Part shown: one piece after another, positions 9,822-24,800 of the stretch | Layout: every line of letters starts with the position of its first letter | Position numbering within the stretch: the stretch's first letter is position 1 | NCBI GenBank assembly: GCA_009746045.1 | Contig: RPFO01000643.1 | Coordinates: forward strand, 947,089 to 1,011,088 | Length of the DNA stretch: 64,000 bases | Direction: 5' to 3' | Source of the DNA: Mesostigma viride | Lineage: Eukaryota; Streptophyta; Mesostigmatophyceae; Mesostigmatales; Mesostigmataceae | Translations under genes and position numbers: made by a program | Notes under the pieces: generated by a model | The model's input: the letters and a program-made list of their open reading frames with translations, nothing else | Database searches by the model: none | Told to the model about the DNA's origin: nothing

Positions 9822-12814
9822 AAGCAAGGCTGCTCCACCCATGGGCAGCACATCGCCTGATCGTTGATACCATTATTGTCTATTGTCTAACGAGCCTAGT
9901 GGGTTAGGAACAGATGGGCCAGACCGAGGCAGCGAACCGTGGCTGGCAGGAAATACCCATTGGGGCTGGCCACAGAGTGTGGGGCTAGACCATGGGAGCG
10001 GAGATGCTGCCCAACTTAGCTTAGTTTCATTTAATATGTGGGTCTTGAAATACATGTTTTCTGAATTCATCCACCATTTGGGGCATTTTTTGAAGTGTGC
10101 CATCTTGAGCCGATGTGGGTTACCCTGAGGGGCCTTGCTTGCAATAGTGATATTGATCACTCAGATGGATGTTGAGCGCTGATTTGTTGCAGCAATTATT
10201 TGTCAAGTAAACCAATTTTAGTAAACCAAATTGTTTGTGAATCTACTTATAAAAGCAGGTAAGTTCATCAGCGCAAACTTGTATTGAGTATAAGTAAGTG
10301 CGTGAATGTGCACTACAGGCATGCCACGGAGTACCCGATGCATGCATGAGGTACTTTTCTATGCGGATACTGCACCCGCAAATTAATTAATTAACTAATT
10401 CATTAGACTCGTGCTCCCGTTTGGCAGTCACGGAGCATTAACCCCGATGGATGGATGGGTGGGTGCAAACAGTCCTACCGGTCTAATCTATCTACATCAT
10501 CGCCCTACAACATCTATCTGACAGCATCACTAACTACAACATCTATCTAATCAGCATCACGTGGCCCTAGGGGAGCTGTCTGGTGTGCCTCCCGTGGGTT
10601 TGCACACGCGGGCGCTTCCCCACAGGGGGGGGCTCGTTGTCCTCTATGACCTGGGCCCACTTGGCCTTGTCCATCATCTTCTTCCAAATCACGGAGAGGC
10701 CTAGGCCCCCCATGTCCTCTACTAGCTGTTCTTTGAAGGTGCGGGCCTTGCGGCGTCTAACATCACTGGGCCCGGCCCACGTCAGGAGGTGCCGGCCAGG
10801 CTGAGCTGGTCGCAGTCCCGCGGGGGGGCCACGTGAGGTGTCTACCTGGTTGGTGCGAGCTAGGTGACCTACTAGCTGCAGGCGCCGCTGCTGGTGATAT
10901 ATGGCACCCGCAAAGGCAAGTGGCGTGACTCTCGCCCAGGTCTGGAGTTGCAGATAGCAACTCCGCGTTTCAGACTATCCAAGACGATCGACTGTATGCT
11001 CGGCCATGTATGGTGATGGGTTAGGGGGTATAGGTTGCATGCTAACCACTGGTAGCCCAGGAGAATATTAATTAAGGCCTATCCCGGAGCCTGAGGGGTT
11101 TCCCAGCGAGGGGGATACCCAGGGTTCACCCACAACCCTCACGGTACTAATGTACCGAGTACCCTGCGATCATGCAGGTACTTCCCCACGCGGATCGTAT
11201 TGCACCCACACAGGTGCAAGATTGTCATGGACTGCAGGAGATAGCTAGCATCTAACAATTCAGCTCCAAACACGATGCCCTGTGCAAGAATACGTGTGCC
11301 GAACGCAGCAAAGTAATCGGCCATGGCTGCTTGGTGTTGATAGACTATCAATGAGACAACCAGCATTGGCCTGAAACCTGGAAGATCCGGAACATGGCAT
11401 CCACCATCCATCCCCTTGAGGCTTTATGATGCTCCTTCACGCAGTCATGCAGTCACGCAGTCACGCAGTCACGCCATCATGCCATCATGCCATCACACAG
11501 TCACGCCATCGCGCCATCACGCCATCACGCCATCACGCCATCACGCCATCACGCCATCACGCCATCACGCCATCACGCCATCACGCCATCACGCCATCAC
11601 GCCATCACGCCATCACGCCATCACGCCATCGCGCCATCACGCCATCACGCCATCACGCCATCACGCCATCACGCCATCACGCCATCACGCCATCATGCCA
11701 TCACGCCATCGCACAATCATGCGCAATATCACACAACCATGCGAGGCAATCAATGAATCGATGAATCTCAAGCCTGTCTATACCACGAGACAACTATACA
11801 AGCCGTAACCTATGAGGTCGACGACAAGAGTGCCCCATGTAGCGATGTTACCAAAAAAAAAAAAAAAAACTACTACCATGGTTTGTTCTGTGGCCCTATT
11901 GCACATTGTATAGCTCGTTGGCCATTAATTAATTGAGGAGTTGTGCGCCCAATCATGCAGAACAGCAACGATGCATAAGCCGCATGGTGTCGTGCCAATC
12001 ACAGGGAATTCGCGCGCCTTTACGAGAAGCACATCTAGTCGTTACGTACGACAACCAAGTAGACTCTTGGCGTGCCAACGCCACTGCATGACCTAGATGA
12101 GTTGCCTGAGGAAACCGCGTGTTGTCTAGAAGTTGCGGCATGCCCCACGACGGAAGAAGGGGAAAGCGGGGCAGCAGAAAGGGGGTCGGCCTGGGGGGGG
12201 GAAGGGGGGGCCAGCCGCAAGAAAGAAATAGTGAAACAAAAGAAGGGCCGGTTGTTGCAGGAATTTTCGCGCCTGTTCAATATTTCTGCCAGATCCCAGC
12301 AGTTACTGAGACGAAAAGCCCCTTGAATGACGGAGGGTGGGGTGAAAAGGTATATCTGCATTGGCATACACTGGTCTGCTTGATACACTGGTAGCGCCCA
12401 AAGTGACTAATTAACGATGCTAAATCAACAAACCGTACACCTATCCATTTATGATTGGAATAGTTTCCTCGCTACCTAGGGAAATGTAACAGGGCGCAGC
12501 TAAATCAATTCTTTGCGGCACTCTTGGTTACACGAAGAAATAGATACTGGTCAGGTACAGTTTGTTCGCAAGTAACACAGATATGTACTGGAACAGGTCT
12601 GGTTAATAGATACATCACCCCGGCCCATGTTTATGCCTCGACGCTATCCCCCCTCGCCATGCACGGCTAGGCCACTAATAACTAACGCCAGGCTGTCGCC
12701 AGTGGCCACCGACCTCCACCGGCTGCAGTCCTGCTGCAGTAATTAATTAGTCCATAGTCCACGAGATGCGTCCATACACAATAAGCTTACGCCATATCTG
12801 CATAATGCAGAAAA
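9822..12814. other. Intergenic stretch between VAMP and HECT genes
   Basis: No supportable gene was found in these 3 kb. Contents are an AT-rich 3' flank; AATTAATTAATTAACTAATT at 10380; two similar GTACC...GCGGAT...TTGCACCC blocks (10325-10375 and 11150-11215) from another dispersed family; a partial dispersed repeat at 11345-11410; an 8-bp minisatellite; and an A-run at 11853-11869. An 84-codon frame at 12072-12326 is the only hint of coding and has no recognisable feature. Confidence 0.5.
11438..11720. repeat. Minisatellite, 8-bp unit GCCATCAC
   Basis: About 30 units with few substitutions (occasional GCCATCAT, GCCATCGC), preceded by several units of a related GCAGTCAC type. All frames stay open only because the unit lacks stops. 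Confidence 0.9.
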
Positions 12815-15800
12815 ATGGCTTCTTGCTCCATCCCCGCGCTGTCTGAAGGTTTGTTGTTCAGCTCGTACAGCTGTGCTGTAGTGGCGGGAACTTTGGCTTC
12901 GGACAAAACAGGCGCCGCTCCGCACAAGCTGGACCAACTGCAGGTACTCCCAGAAGCGTTTCTCGAAGGTGCCCCGCCAAACCTGGCATGCCCGCGCTAC
13001 AGTAACGTGCTTGTTCTGACACTCATTGACAGTGCAAACTGTGCGTAACCGCGGAACGTGACATTGAGAGAAATGGCAAATTTCCGATGCAGCACTGTGA
13101 AAGGTTTGGTACGATAAACATACTAGTCAAAGCAACGAGGGTTTTATTCGTGCATTGAAGCTTGTGTTTGTTATTTCACGAAAGGGTTGAAACCCGCGAA
13201 GCTCTTTTAGTCAAGCATTTCATATTGTTGGGCGTGGAGAACATAACGTAATTGACGCTGTGAATTTCCAGGGTGCAGTGCCCATGGACGAGGTGGTGGA
13301 CATGGAGGTTGACGGACCGCACGAGGTCGATAAAAGCGTCCTCCAGCGGAGGTTAGCCGAGTAAGTTACGATGTTCCCGTTCCAAGATGTGCAGGCTTTT
13401 ACCCTTGCGTATGAGGGCACTGACATGCGAGAGATTGCTGCACATGAAACTAGTGCGTTTCCATGGTGTAGTTTTTCTCTTTGGCAGATTCCGCATGTTG
13501 CTGCTGTTTGGCTGGATGTAGGCTCTCACATGCCCAAACATGTCCTGTACCTCGTATGTCACGTATGCCTCTTATGTACGTCAGCCAGATGCCTAAATTG
13601 CCATACATCCTGTAGCTTGTTAGGCGTGTAGGGAGCCAAGTGACTGGTGTATATAATTACTTCGGTTAGTCTGGTCATAGCCGCTGGAAAACTCGCCATG
13701 CGCTTTGTCATGACAGCTTGGAGCTGGCTAAGTTGCATGGTGCAGTCGATGCCGGTTACTAGATACCCCTCTCCTGCATGCCCACCTGGTCGATGTTTTA
13801 CGTTCAACATCCATGTGGGTTTTCCTTGTAAATAGTTTTAGTACGTAGGTTGATGTCAAATACCTCTAACCCTGTGCGTGTGGTCACTATAGCATAGTTG
13901 TGTGTGTGTGTGTGCGTGTGTGTCTGCATGCGTGTGTGTGCACGCACGCACGTGTCTGTGTGTCCTGTACTGGTTCTACAGCTCGCGTCCAGCCTCCTGT
14001 TTCCCCTATCATCCACGATTATGGGTGATTACGGGTGCTTATGTGTGTGATTCTATGTGTGGTTATGTTTGTGGTTATGTTTGTGATTATGCGTAATTAC
14101 GCGCCTGCCTTCACGCCCAGACTTTGTCCCTGAGAGTCCTCTCTTTCTTCTCTGCGGCTTGGCCACCCACCCATTAGCAGGAACAATAAGCAAATACAGT
14201 GTCGAAACATCCAGACGTATTAATGTGTAGCAGCCAAGAAGATATACCAGTTTGTTTAACAACCTCAAGTGACGTCATGAAGCTAATTGAAGTCGTGAAT
14301 TATTGTCGTCCCAGTCGTCCCATGTGGTCCTGCCTTGTCCCAGCGCCTTGTGCCCTGCACAGTTAGCTAAGTAACTAAGCTACTTGACGTTCCCTGTCGC
14401 CCCATATAGTCTTGCCTTGTCCCTGCGCTGCCTGCACGATTAGGTAGTCGTGGTTCGCTAGTCAAGCCACTTACTGCTGCCTGCTGCCCCAAGCTATTGC
14501 CTCGCTCTTGCCCTTGCTATTGCCTTGTCCGTGCGCAGCCTGCACCGGGAGCTGGTGGACCGCGGATTCTCCCCCAACGACGCGGCACAGCTGGCAATCG
14601 TCTGGGTGAACGAGACGCTGCGCAACAGGGACGCGGCAGGTGGGTGTTCCGATGCCTCCACGTAGGTGGGTGGTCGAGTGCCACTGCACAGGGAGAACAG
14701 CCTTAATTAATTGGTTTGTTAATGGGGTAATTTATCGGTTAGTTGATTGCTTTTGTTAGTTGGTTAGTGCATTCGTTTGATTAGGCACAGGGACCGTGGC
14801 CTGTCCCTTAGTTTGGTGATGTGGAGGTGTCAAAACATGATTCAGTACTTCAGTACTTTAGTGTGATGATTTAGCAATTTAGAGGTTTGGGAGGTGTCAA
14901 CGAGTCAAGCAGTTTAGGAAGTGGACAGGTGGGAGGTCCTAGTCCTGCATGTGGAACATCGACAGGTGCCCAGGCGCCGAACGTGCCCTGCGAGAGTGGT
15001 GCTACTATGCATGCTAGCGTCTGTGGTCGCAGGTGTGCTAGTGTCTGTGGTCGCACGTGTGCTAGCGTCTGTGGTCGCACGTCTGCTAGCGTCTGTGGTC
15101 GCACGTGTGCTAGCGTCTGTGGTCGCACGCGTGCTAGCGTCTGTGGTCGCACGTTTGCTAGCGTCTGTGGTCGCACGTGTGCTAGCGTCTGTGGTCGCAC
15201 GTGTGCTAGCGTCTGTGGTCGCACGTGTGCTAGCGTCTGTGGTCGCATGTGTGCTAGCGTCTGTGGTCGCACGTGAGATCGTGTGTACGCGAGCGACCCC
15301 CACGCGTGATCTTAGCGTCCCCCACTAGCTAGTGGGGGCATTTTGGCGGGTCGTGTAGTGGGGGCATGTTTCCGGTCACTGTGTCGTCCAACCCTTTGCT
15401 TCGGACACCTGGCAGGCTTCACGCCGCTGGACGTGACCTCCGTTCCGTCAGTACTTGCACATGCATGCTGGCATCCCCCGCAGCGATCGTCACCGTATTT
15501 CTAATCAGTGCTAGAACGTGCATGCTGGCATCCCCCACGGTGCTAGAATGTGCATGCTGGCATCCCCCATGCTGGCATCCCCCATGCTGGCATCCCCCGC
15601 GGTGCTAGATCACGCATGCTGGCATCCCCCGCAGCTTTCGTCACCGTATTTCGAACATCCAACAGCAGTATCGCAAACACATTGTCGCATTATGATCCTT
15701 GTGGACGCCTCGCAGACGCCAAGCCCCTGGACGTGACCTCCTTCCTCGCCAGCCTATCGGCCGCGCGCAAGGGTGCCGGCGACTGGCAGGTGCTGGAGAA

Positions 15801-18800
15801 GCAGCTCCGGTCAACGCTGTCCTCCTCCGTCATGCTTCTGGCGAGCTTTGCTCGCAAGTGCGAGCTGTGCGACATGGGCCAGATGCGCACCGGCCAAACA
15901 TGTGAGTCGGTAGCCTGCATGGCAGAATGACCATAGTGTACTCTAGTATGATCATAGTTCACTCTAGTATAATATGTTTTTAAATACTCGAGTCTTAGGC
16001 TTGTGAGCTTGTGAGCTTAGGCTTGTGAGTCGGTAGCCTGGCAGCAATCTTACAAGACTAATCTATAATCATAGTTTCTTGCAGGTGGGATCACGTGAGC
16101 CCTGCGACATGGGTCAAATGCGCGCAGGCCAGACATATGAGTTGACCCCCTGGCAATAAAGGCTGTCAATGCAAACTACTTAGTCAATATTGGTAAGGAA
16201 TGTGTGCTGGCACGGCTTGTCATGCTTGCGCCGGTGTGATCGCACCCGTGGGATTGCCCCAGGGTGGTTGGCCCAGTTTCAGATGTCTGTTTTTCCCTTT
16301 CCCCCCCGTAAATTGTGGGTCGGTTACCTGTGTGAAGCAGCCCGTGGCTCTGCTGCCGTACTTGTTATAGGCTCTACTTTTCTTTCCCCTACGCGTCTCT
16401 CGCTGCATCTATTAGTCTCTTGTTGTGTGTGCTGCCACCCCAGAGCTGAAGCACAAGATAGCTCTTTCTGCTTCACATGTGTCATGTAGAGAGAGCTATC
16501 TCGTGTCTTCCCTGGTCTTACCCTCTTCTCGGTCTGCTGTGACGTTTCGGCTTGCTGCCAGCCCAGGGCTGGATATTGATGTCATCGTGACCTTCTTATG
16601 CTCTCCTTGTCCCCCTCTCCCTTGCCTCTCTCTCTCCTCTTGTCTCGCCCTCTCCCATTTTCTGTCGCTCCCTCCCGTGGGTGCTGGGCTTTATGCGTGC
16701 CAGGGCTGGATTTTGAGGCCATCGAGAGCTTCTTCGATGCGATCGCAGCTGCCTCAAGGGCGCCGCTGACCGAGGCGGTCATGCAGCCCCTGGCCGCGCT
16801 GGTGGGCCACCTGGCCACCCTGAGTGCGCGCCAGTGGGACAGCAAGTCGCCCGTCTTCCTCTGGCAGATCCTGTTTTTGCTGGAGGTGGGTCGCTGAAGC
16901 TCGTGCACGGCGTCTCTAGCCTTGGTCTGCTATGCACTAGCTAGCCCCCCGGTTGCCTTGTCTACTTGCCTTTTCTATTTTCCCGTTCTACATGCCTTCT
17001 CTACTTGCCTTTTCTATGTGCCTGTTCTGTTTGCCTTCTCTGTTTGCCTTCTCTTCTTACCTTTTCTACTTGTATCATTCGTCCAAACCACAGAAACATC
17101 GGCTGTTGGAGTCATCCCATCTTTGGTGCACCCCTTGCCTTCAATGCCTCACCTGCCCACACCCTTGTAACCACAGAACCAACTCCTGATGGAGCCTTCC
17201 CTAATTACTTCCGCCCCTTGCCTTCATCGCCTCATGTGCCCAGATCTCCTCCACACCACCACAGAACCAACTGCTGATGGAGCCATCCTACCTTCGTTAC
17301 ACCCCTTTCCTTCGATGCCTTACCTTCCCACAAACCACAGAACCAGCTGCTGATGGAACCTTCCTCTCACGATGACCTGCTGGCCCTAATGCGACTTGTC
17401 GTCTCGCTGCCCCCTAACGGTCTCGACTGGTTCGGAGATGCGATGGCCAGGTGGGTGTTGGGGGGGGGGGGGGGGTATGCTTGTGGCTGGTGCTAGCGCA
17501 ATGGCCAGGTGGGTGTTTAAAGGACCTGGTGGACTGGCAATCCGGGAGCACAGGAGGGAGGGCAGGCTGCTTTTTTACATTCGCTTTTGTATCATGAGTG
17601 TGTATCACGAGTAGCTGCCTCATGTTTTTCCTAGTAAGGCCATGACTGGTGTGCCACTACTGTACTATGGCAGGTGGCTCATCATGGCCTTTTGCTGGCA
17701 TCGATGGCATGGCATGGCTTCTGTTGTAGGCGGACATCTTTCTCTGCTTCGCGGATGAATTGACAAGTGTCTTGCACTCACGCGCATATCTGGTGTACCT
17801 GCATGAACACGCTTGGTCGCATCCTCTGCCTGGCTGTGCATGCATGCAATATGGGTGTGCATGCATGCAATATGGGTGTGCATGCACGCAATTTGGGTGT
17901 GCACGTGGGGGGCTGCTGGGCCGGCGGGTCTTAACATTGGTGGCGTGCTTCTGCGTTCCTGGCGGGCTTCTGCGTTCCTGGCGGGCATCCGCATTCAACG
18001 ACGGGCATGTGCATCGGTGGCGGGCGTCTGGGTTTGCTGGCGGGCGTTTGCGACCTGGCGGCTGTCTGCATCGGTGGTTGGTCGGCCGCAGTTACCCCCC
18101 CCCCCGGCTACTCCGCATCGTCCTACTAGCGCAGCACTACGTCACCATCGGCCTGTACAAGAGTGAGGGCGAGAGCGTCCACCCATCCATCGCCACTGCA
18201 CTCCAGTTCCTGGCGCTCCTATTCAAGGCCAACAACCGGGGCCCGAGGCCGAAGCTGGACATCTCGGTGTTCTACAACGACGCGGTCAATAATGAGGATT
18301 TCGGCATCCTGGAGGACGATTACAACAAGTGAGTCGATTGCTACAAGTGAGACGGTCGTGAAGTATGTGAAATAGGCATTTTGTTGGCGTCTAATGCTAT
18401 TGTGGGACATGTGTCGCTGTTATCTCATGTGTGATGCCATTAATTCATTAAATTATCGTGTCCATTTAATTTTTTTTACTTACGCTTACTAATTACTACT
18501 ATTATTTGATTGTTATTGCACTAATGTACTATTACCTACTACTATTTCATTGTTATTATTATCGTTACTAAATATAACTTCTGGTGTGATGCCATGGCAT
18601 TGGTGGATCCTGACAACGCTGCTGAGGGGTGATGACCGCAACCGAGTGGCTGCGGATACTTGCCGCCGCCATTGCGGTGCTAGCCTCCGCTCCAGAAGCC
18701 GCGTGGGAATGATACCTAGTGCAGCGCTTTTGTTAGTAGGAGGAATGGGGGAAGGAGCGTGCGGGGGAAGGGGTAAGTTCTGGAATTTACCAGAACTCTT

Positions 18801-21800
18801 GGCCCATCACTGAGCAGCTTACCAGAATGGTTGTATGCTGCCGGGTTGAAGGCACGAAGTTGATGCTTGGTTGACGCACGCATTCGCCTCTAGGGGTCTT
18901 TGTTCTGTCAAGGTGCAAGAGTTCCTTGGCCGTAATGGTTACTTCTATGCTGAAGGTGTCCTAGGGTGGAGCACGTATGGCTGCTGTTCTTCGCTTGCTG
19001 CTGGGACCGGCTCTGCGGATTTGTGAGGTTCTGCGGACCCGTCTTTGGGATGGTATGCGGTCCATGTGCTTTTAGTACGGACCAATGGGATGGTACGCCT
19101 GGTATGCCTGGACCTGGAGCTGCCACCCCACCCACGGTTCTACTGGGACACCCTGGTAAGGGTGGGCCTGGGATGCTCCTGTTCTGCTGGTATCGCTAGG
19201 AATGGGACGGGACACACCCTTGCAGAGCACTAGGGTGGAGGGTGGAGGGTGGAGGGTGGAGGGTGGAGGGTGGAGGGTGGAGGGTGGAGGGTGGAGGGTG
19301 GAGGGTGGAGGGTGGAGGGTGGAGGGTGGAGGGTGGAGGGTTGAGGGTGGAGGGTGGAGGGTGGAGGGTGGAGGGTGGAGGGTGGAGGGTGTAGGGTGGA
19401 GGGTGGAGGGTTTGCTCGAAGGTGGTGGATCCTGTGGTAGACCCCACCCTTCACTCTCATATCTTCATGGCATAACTAAGTCATTGACGAGCACAAGCAC
19501 CATCCATCACCCTTCACTCTCATATCTTCATGGCATAACTAAGACATCGACGAGCACAAGCACCATCCATCACCCTCACTCTCGTATCTTCATGGCATAA
19601 CTAAGGCATCGACGAGCGCGATCACCATCCATCACCCTCACTCTCGTATCTTCATGGCATAACTAAGACATCGACGAGCACAAGCACCATCCATCACCCT
19701 TCACTCTCGTATCTTCATGGCATAACTAAGGCATCGACGAGCACAATCACCATCCATCACCCTTCACTCTCGTATCTTCATGGCATAACTAAGTCATTGA
19801 CGAGCGCGATCACCATCCATCACCCTTCACTCTCATATCTTCATGGCATGACTAAGACATTGACGAGCACAAGCACCATCCATCACCCTTCACTCTCATA
19901 TCTTCATGGCATAACTAAGACATCGACGAGCACAAGCACCATCCATCACCCTCACTCTCGTATCTTCATGGCATAACTAAGGCATCGACGAGCGCGATCA
20001 CCATCCATCACCCTCACTCTCGTATCTTCATGGCATAACTAAGACATCGACGAGCACAAGCACCATCCATCACCCTTCACTCTCGTATCTTCATGGCATA
20101 ACTAAGGCATCGACGAGCACAATCACCATCCATCACCCTTCACTCTCGTATCTTCATGGTATAACTAAGACATCGACGAGCACAATCACCATCCATCACC
20201 CTTCACTCTCGTATCTTCATGGCATGACTAAGACATCAACGAGCACAATCACCATCCATCACCCTTCACTCTCGTATCTTCATGGCATGACTAAGACATC
20301 AACGAGCACAATCACCATCCATCACCCTTCACTCTCGTATCTTCATGGATTGGTTCCCCCCCCCCCCCCCTTAGCCTGTCGGCCTCTGTTGCCTCATTTT
20401 TAAATTTGTTTTCCCGTTTTGCCCTCGCTTCCCTTCAATCCCCCCGCCCCCCCGCACGCTCACGAGCCAGGTGGCGGCGTTCCGGCAGCTCCTGCTTCAG
20501 CTTCTGCAGCTACCCGTTTGTGTACAACCCGGCGAGCAAGCGCGACATCCTTCAGCTGGAGCACCTGGATCGGATGGAGCAGGAGTTCACGGGGGCGCTG
20601 ATCCGCTCGCTGTTCGAGCGCACATGCCCCTTCTTTGTGCTCAAAGTGCGGCGCGACCACCTGGTGCAGGACGCGATCGTGCAGGTGCGAGGGGGTGGGC
20701 TACAGCTTTGCAAGGCAAGGCTGCCTTGCGATCATGTCGGGGTCGCTGTAGCTGGTTTGTTGGTCACTCCTGCGTGGTTCAGCGGTGGTTCATCCACACA
20801 CAATGTTCACAGTCTGGTGGCTTTGGTGCAATGTCGGGCAAGCATCGGGCGCAGGATGCGCATTCCCTGGTACGGAGAGTTGCAGTTGCGATGGGTGAGG
20901 TCATTCTAAACGTATAAATGAGACAGCCAGCGCATGCCAGAGATATGCATCGCTGGCACTGCTGGGCTGGGTAACTGTGAAGGTTAGCCTTGTACGTATG
21001 GCGCTACCCATATCTGTCCTGATTCCTGCCTGACCCAGGTGATGCCTTGCTGTCCTTTGCGAGACCCACTGACGGTGCGACCTGCTGTGTTTATTCAGTG
21101 GCCTACCCCGCTGGTGGTGAGACCACTAGCCGCGTGATGGAGTGACGGCTGGCATAATTATCACCATCGGGTAGCACGCTGCCTGCCACATGCATTAATT
21201 TACACATAGACTGCGTCACGTGAGCATACATCCTCCATGTGATGGAAGTGGAATGGTGGCTATGTAGTAGCTTTGAAAGATTGCCACATGCAAGACTGCC
21301 ACATGCATGCTGCTTACGCGCATCGGGGTTACTCACACACCCGGCATGCTGCGATTGCGCAGTTGAGACCGGTTACAATAGAGTTGATTCGTCACTTGTA
21401 ATGCTTTACAACTGGCGCGGTGGTGGGCGCAGATCCAACGACGAGGAGATGAGGTGAAGAAACCGCTCAAGGTCCAGTTCGTGGGGGAGGAGGGCGTCGA
21501 CGAGGGGGGTGTCAAGAAGGAGTTCTTCCAGCTCATCGTGCGCAGCATTTTCGACCCAAAGGTGAGGTGGCTTGATAAACCAGCCGGGGCCGAAAGTAGG
21601 ATAATGGGGCATTATGGGGGAATAGGAGGGGGCAAATAGGATAGTGAGGGGGCAAATAGGAGGGGGCAATATGTGGGAATATGAGGGGGCAAATAGGATT
21701 TATGAGCAGGCGCGCAGGAGGGGGCAATATATTGGAACATGAGCTGACAAATAGAATTGGGGGGGGGCGCCATTCCTCAGCTCAAGGTGGGTGAAGGAGT

Positions 21801-24800
21801 TGGCAACTTTTCTACCAATGTGGCTAGTGACGAATTTGTTCTGTTTTGTAAATAGGTGGCTTGGCAAGGTCCATTCTGCCTCAATAGACTTCTTAAGCTA
21901 CCTTCTTATAATGCCATGCTGTGACGTGAGAAGCTATTCCATAAATGTTATACATTACGTCCTCCATTTGAGCCGTCTTTGCATGCCCTCTATGTGAGTC
22001 TGTTTACATGCCCTCTGCGTGAGCCTCTTTACATGCCCTCTACAAGCGTCTTTACATGTCCTCTATGTGAGCCTCTTTGCATGCCTTCTATGCGAGCCTC
22101 TTTGCATGCCCTCTATGTGACCCCGCCTTAACGATCTCCTTGTACTTTGTTCTTTTCTTGGCGCAGTGTGGCTTGTCGCGCCTTGCGAAACGCGCAACCC
22201 CCAGTCCTCTTGTTAATCTTTTATATGCACTCATCTGCGGTTTCTTCTTTCCTTTGGCGGTCCTGATCTCTTGGCACGGTCGTCTGATGGCATCGAAACA
22301 ACGCCCTCAAGACACGGGATGCACTATAAGGGCTTTCGCAGATAAACTATAAGGACTGTCGCAGATAAACTATAAGGGCTGTCGCAGATAAACTCTTCTG
22401 CGGTCAGGATTGATGAAGGACCTTTTGACAGTACAGCATCGTACTCCGATGGCACCGAAACACGCGGGCTTTCTTTTTCCTTTTCCATGCACAAGCCCGT
22501 CTAATGAACATCTTGTTTGTACTGCTGTAATTGTTATTACTATCATCTAATTCTTTTTCTCGATCCATGCGTGCAGTAGAGGAATCCGTGGATCGCCTCG
22601 GGCCCTGACTCCTGCCAGGTGGCTGCATATCCATCACATCCTGTGTTCGTGATTGTATTCTCTTATGTTCCATCCTGCCTTCTGTTCTCTTTTGTTCCAC
22701 CCGCCTTCTACGCTACTTATGTTCCACCCGCCTTCTACGCTACTTATGTTCCATCCTGCCTTCTGTTCTCTTTTGTTCCACCCGCCTTCTACGCTGCTTA
22801 TTTTTTCCCTTCAATCAGTACGGCATGTTCTCCCATGACAAAGAAACACGCAACTTCTAAATCATTTACTATCTACTTTGTTCTCTATCTGTCAATCGCT
22901 TTCCTTTGATGCCGTACGGCATAAGCCCCTATGACAAAGAAGCGCGCAACCTCTTTTGCTATTCGCTCATCTAGCAAAGTATCTATGTACACCGTATTTT
23001 CCCTCTTGCGCAGTACGGCATGTTCTCCTACGACGAGGACACGCGAAACTTTTGGTTCAACGCATGGTCCGATGACCTGTCGGAGTTTGAGCTCATCGGC
23101 ACCATGATCGGGCTGGCCATTTACAACAAGGTCATCCTCGACTTCCGGTTCCCCCTGCTCATCTACAAGAAGCTGCTGGGGGAAACGCCCACGTTCGACG
23201 ACCTCAAGGAGGTGGGTGGGCGGATTAAAGTAGATAGGAGGTGGGAGGCTTCGTCGGACTATTATGTGCTCATAAAGGAAGCTGCTGGGGGAGACGCCCA
23301 CATTCGACGACCTCAAGGAGGTGGGTGACAGCCAGCCATATAATGAGGGAGACAGCCCATGAATAGGAAAGTCAATTACCGTAGTGGTCAAAATCACTTT
23401 GCGAATAGTTACTTTGCGACCCCAAAACAACTTGAAATTTATAGTTTGCGACCCAAAACGAAGGCAAAGTTTTAGGTTTGCGAGCCGATCGACTTGTTTG
23501 TGGCCAGTGGCTTGGGTCTCACCGACTTCATATCCCTTGGCCCCCTTTCGATGTAACCCAACTACCCAACTGACGAACTTGATTGATCCATTGGGTAGCT
23601 CTGATTAAAATAGCTAGGCTTGGGGCCGTGCGGCGCGGCGCAGGCGCGGCGCGGTAACATTTGAACTTTGCGACCCAAAATGAAGCCCATTAATAGCAGT
23701 TTGCGAGGTCGATTCGCAAACAATTAGACGCAAAGTGATTTTGACCACTACGGTAATAGGAGACAACCATATAATATTAGGGAGACAGCCAATAAACAAG
23801 AAAGTGTGTGTTCACCCGTCATTTGTGCGTGTGTGTGCATGCCGGGTGCCGGCCTCATCACATGCGGCATCCTCTGGGCTGACGGGCTGGTCGCGCCGGT
23901 GCTGGGCATTACTATATCATGCGCGGTCACTATTTCATTGTGTGGTCACTATTTCATCGTGTGGCATCCTCTGGGCAGGTCGCACCGGTGCTGGGCAAGG
24001 GCCTCGAGGACCTGCTGTCGTTCAAGGGAGATGTGGAGGTGAGCGGGGTCATGCGTCGCATGCGGGAGGGGTGGGGTTGTTCTGCTCACTTTGGAATGTG
24101 CCTGGTCGTTTCGGATCGCTATGGATGGTTCACCTATATTTGGACACGGAGGATGGTTCACCTATTTTTGGACATGGAGGTGAGCAGTTGTGTCACACGC
24201 GGCCACATGCCGTGAGGTGGCAGGGAGGTGGCAGGGAGGTGAGGAACGGGGTCGTTTGCTGCCATCTTGTTTGGGAACGAGCTACGTTTTTGCTGGTGCA
24301 GTAGTATATTGGAGGAGATAAAGAACTGGGGATGAAGAACTGGGGAGAAGCCTCTTGGGACAAATTGGGGGGACTTGTTTGAAGAAGAGTCCTGGTTTTG
24401 GGGGGATGTTTATGGAAGGGGAGCCACAGTCCTATTGGTTGGCTCATATTGGTTAGTCCTGTTTGGTAGTTCATGTTGGGCGGGATAACTTGTGGATGGT
24501 GGTCATATGGGTTAGTTCTTATCGGGCGGGATAACTTGTGGATGGTGGTCATATGGGTTAGTTCTTATCGGGCGGGATAACTTGTGGATGGTGGTCATAT
24601 GGGTTAGTTCTTATCGGGCGAGATAACTTGTGGATGGTGGTCATATGGGTTAGTTCTTATCGGGCGAGATAACTTGTGGATGGTGGTCATATGGGTTAGT
24701 TCTTATTGGTCGGGATAACGTGTGGATGGTGGTTTGTAATGAGCATCGTCGAAGCACGAGCATCTTATGGAACATGTCCCTTGGAATGGACAGCAATCTC

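Noticed and set aside
15005..15282. Possible CRISPR-like array
   Set aside because: The units are contiguous with no spacers; the same holds for the 60-bp repeats at 34302-34541 and the 66-bp repeats at 19445-20348.
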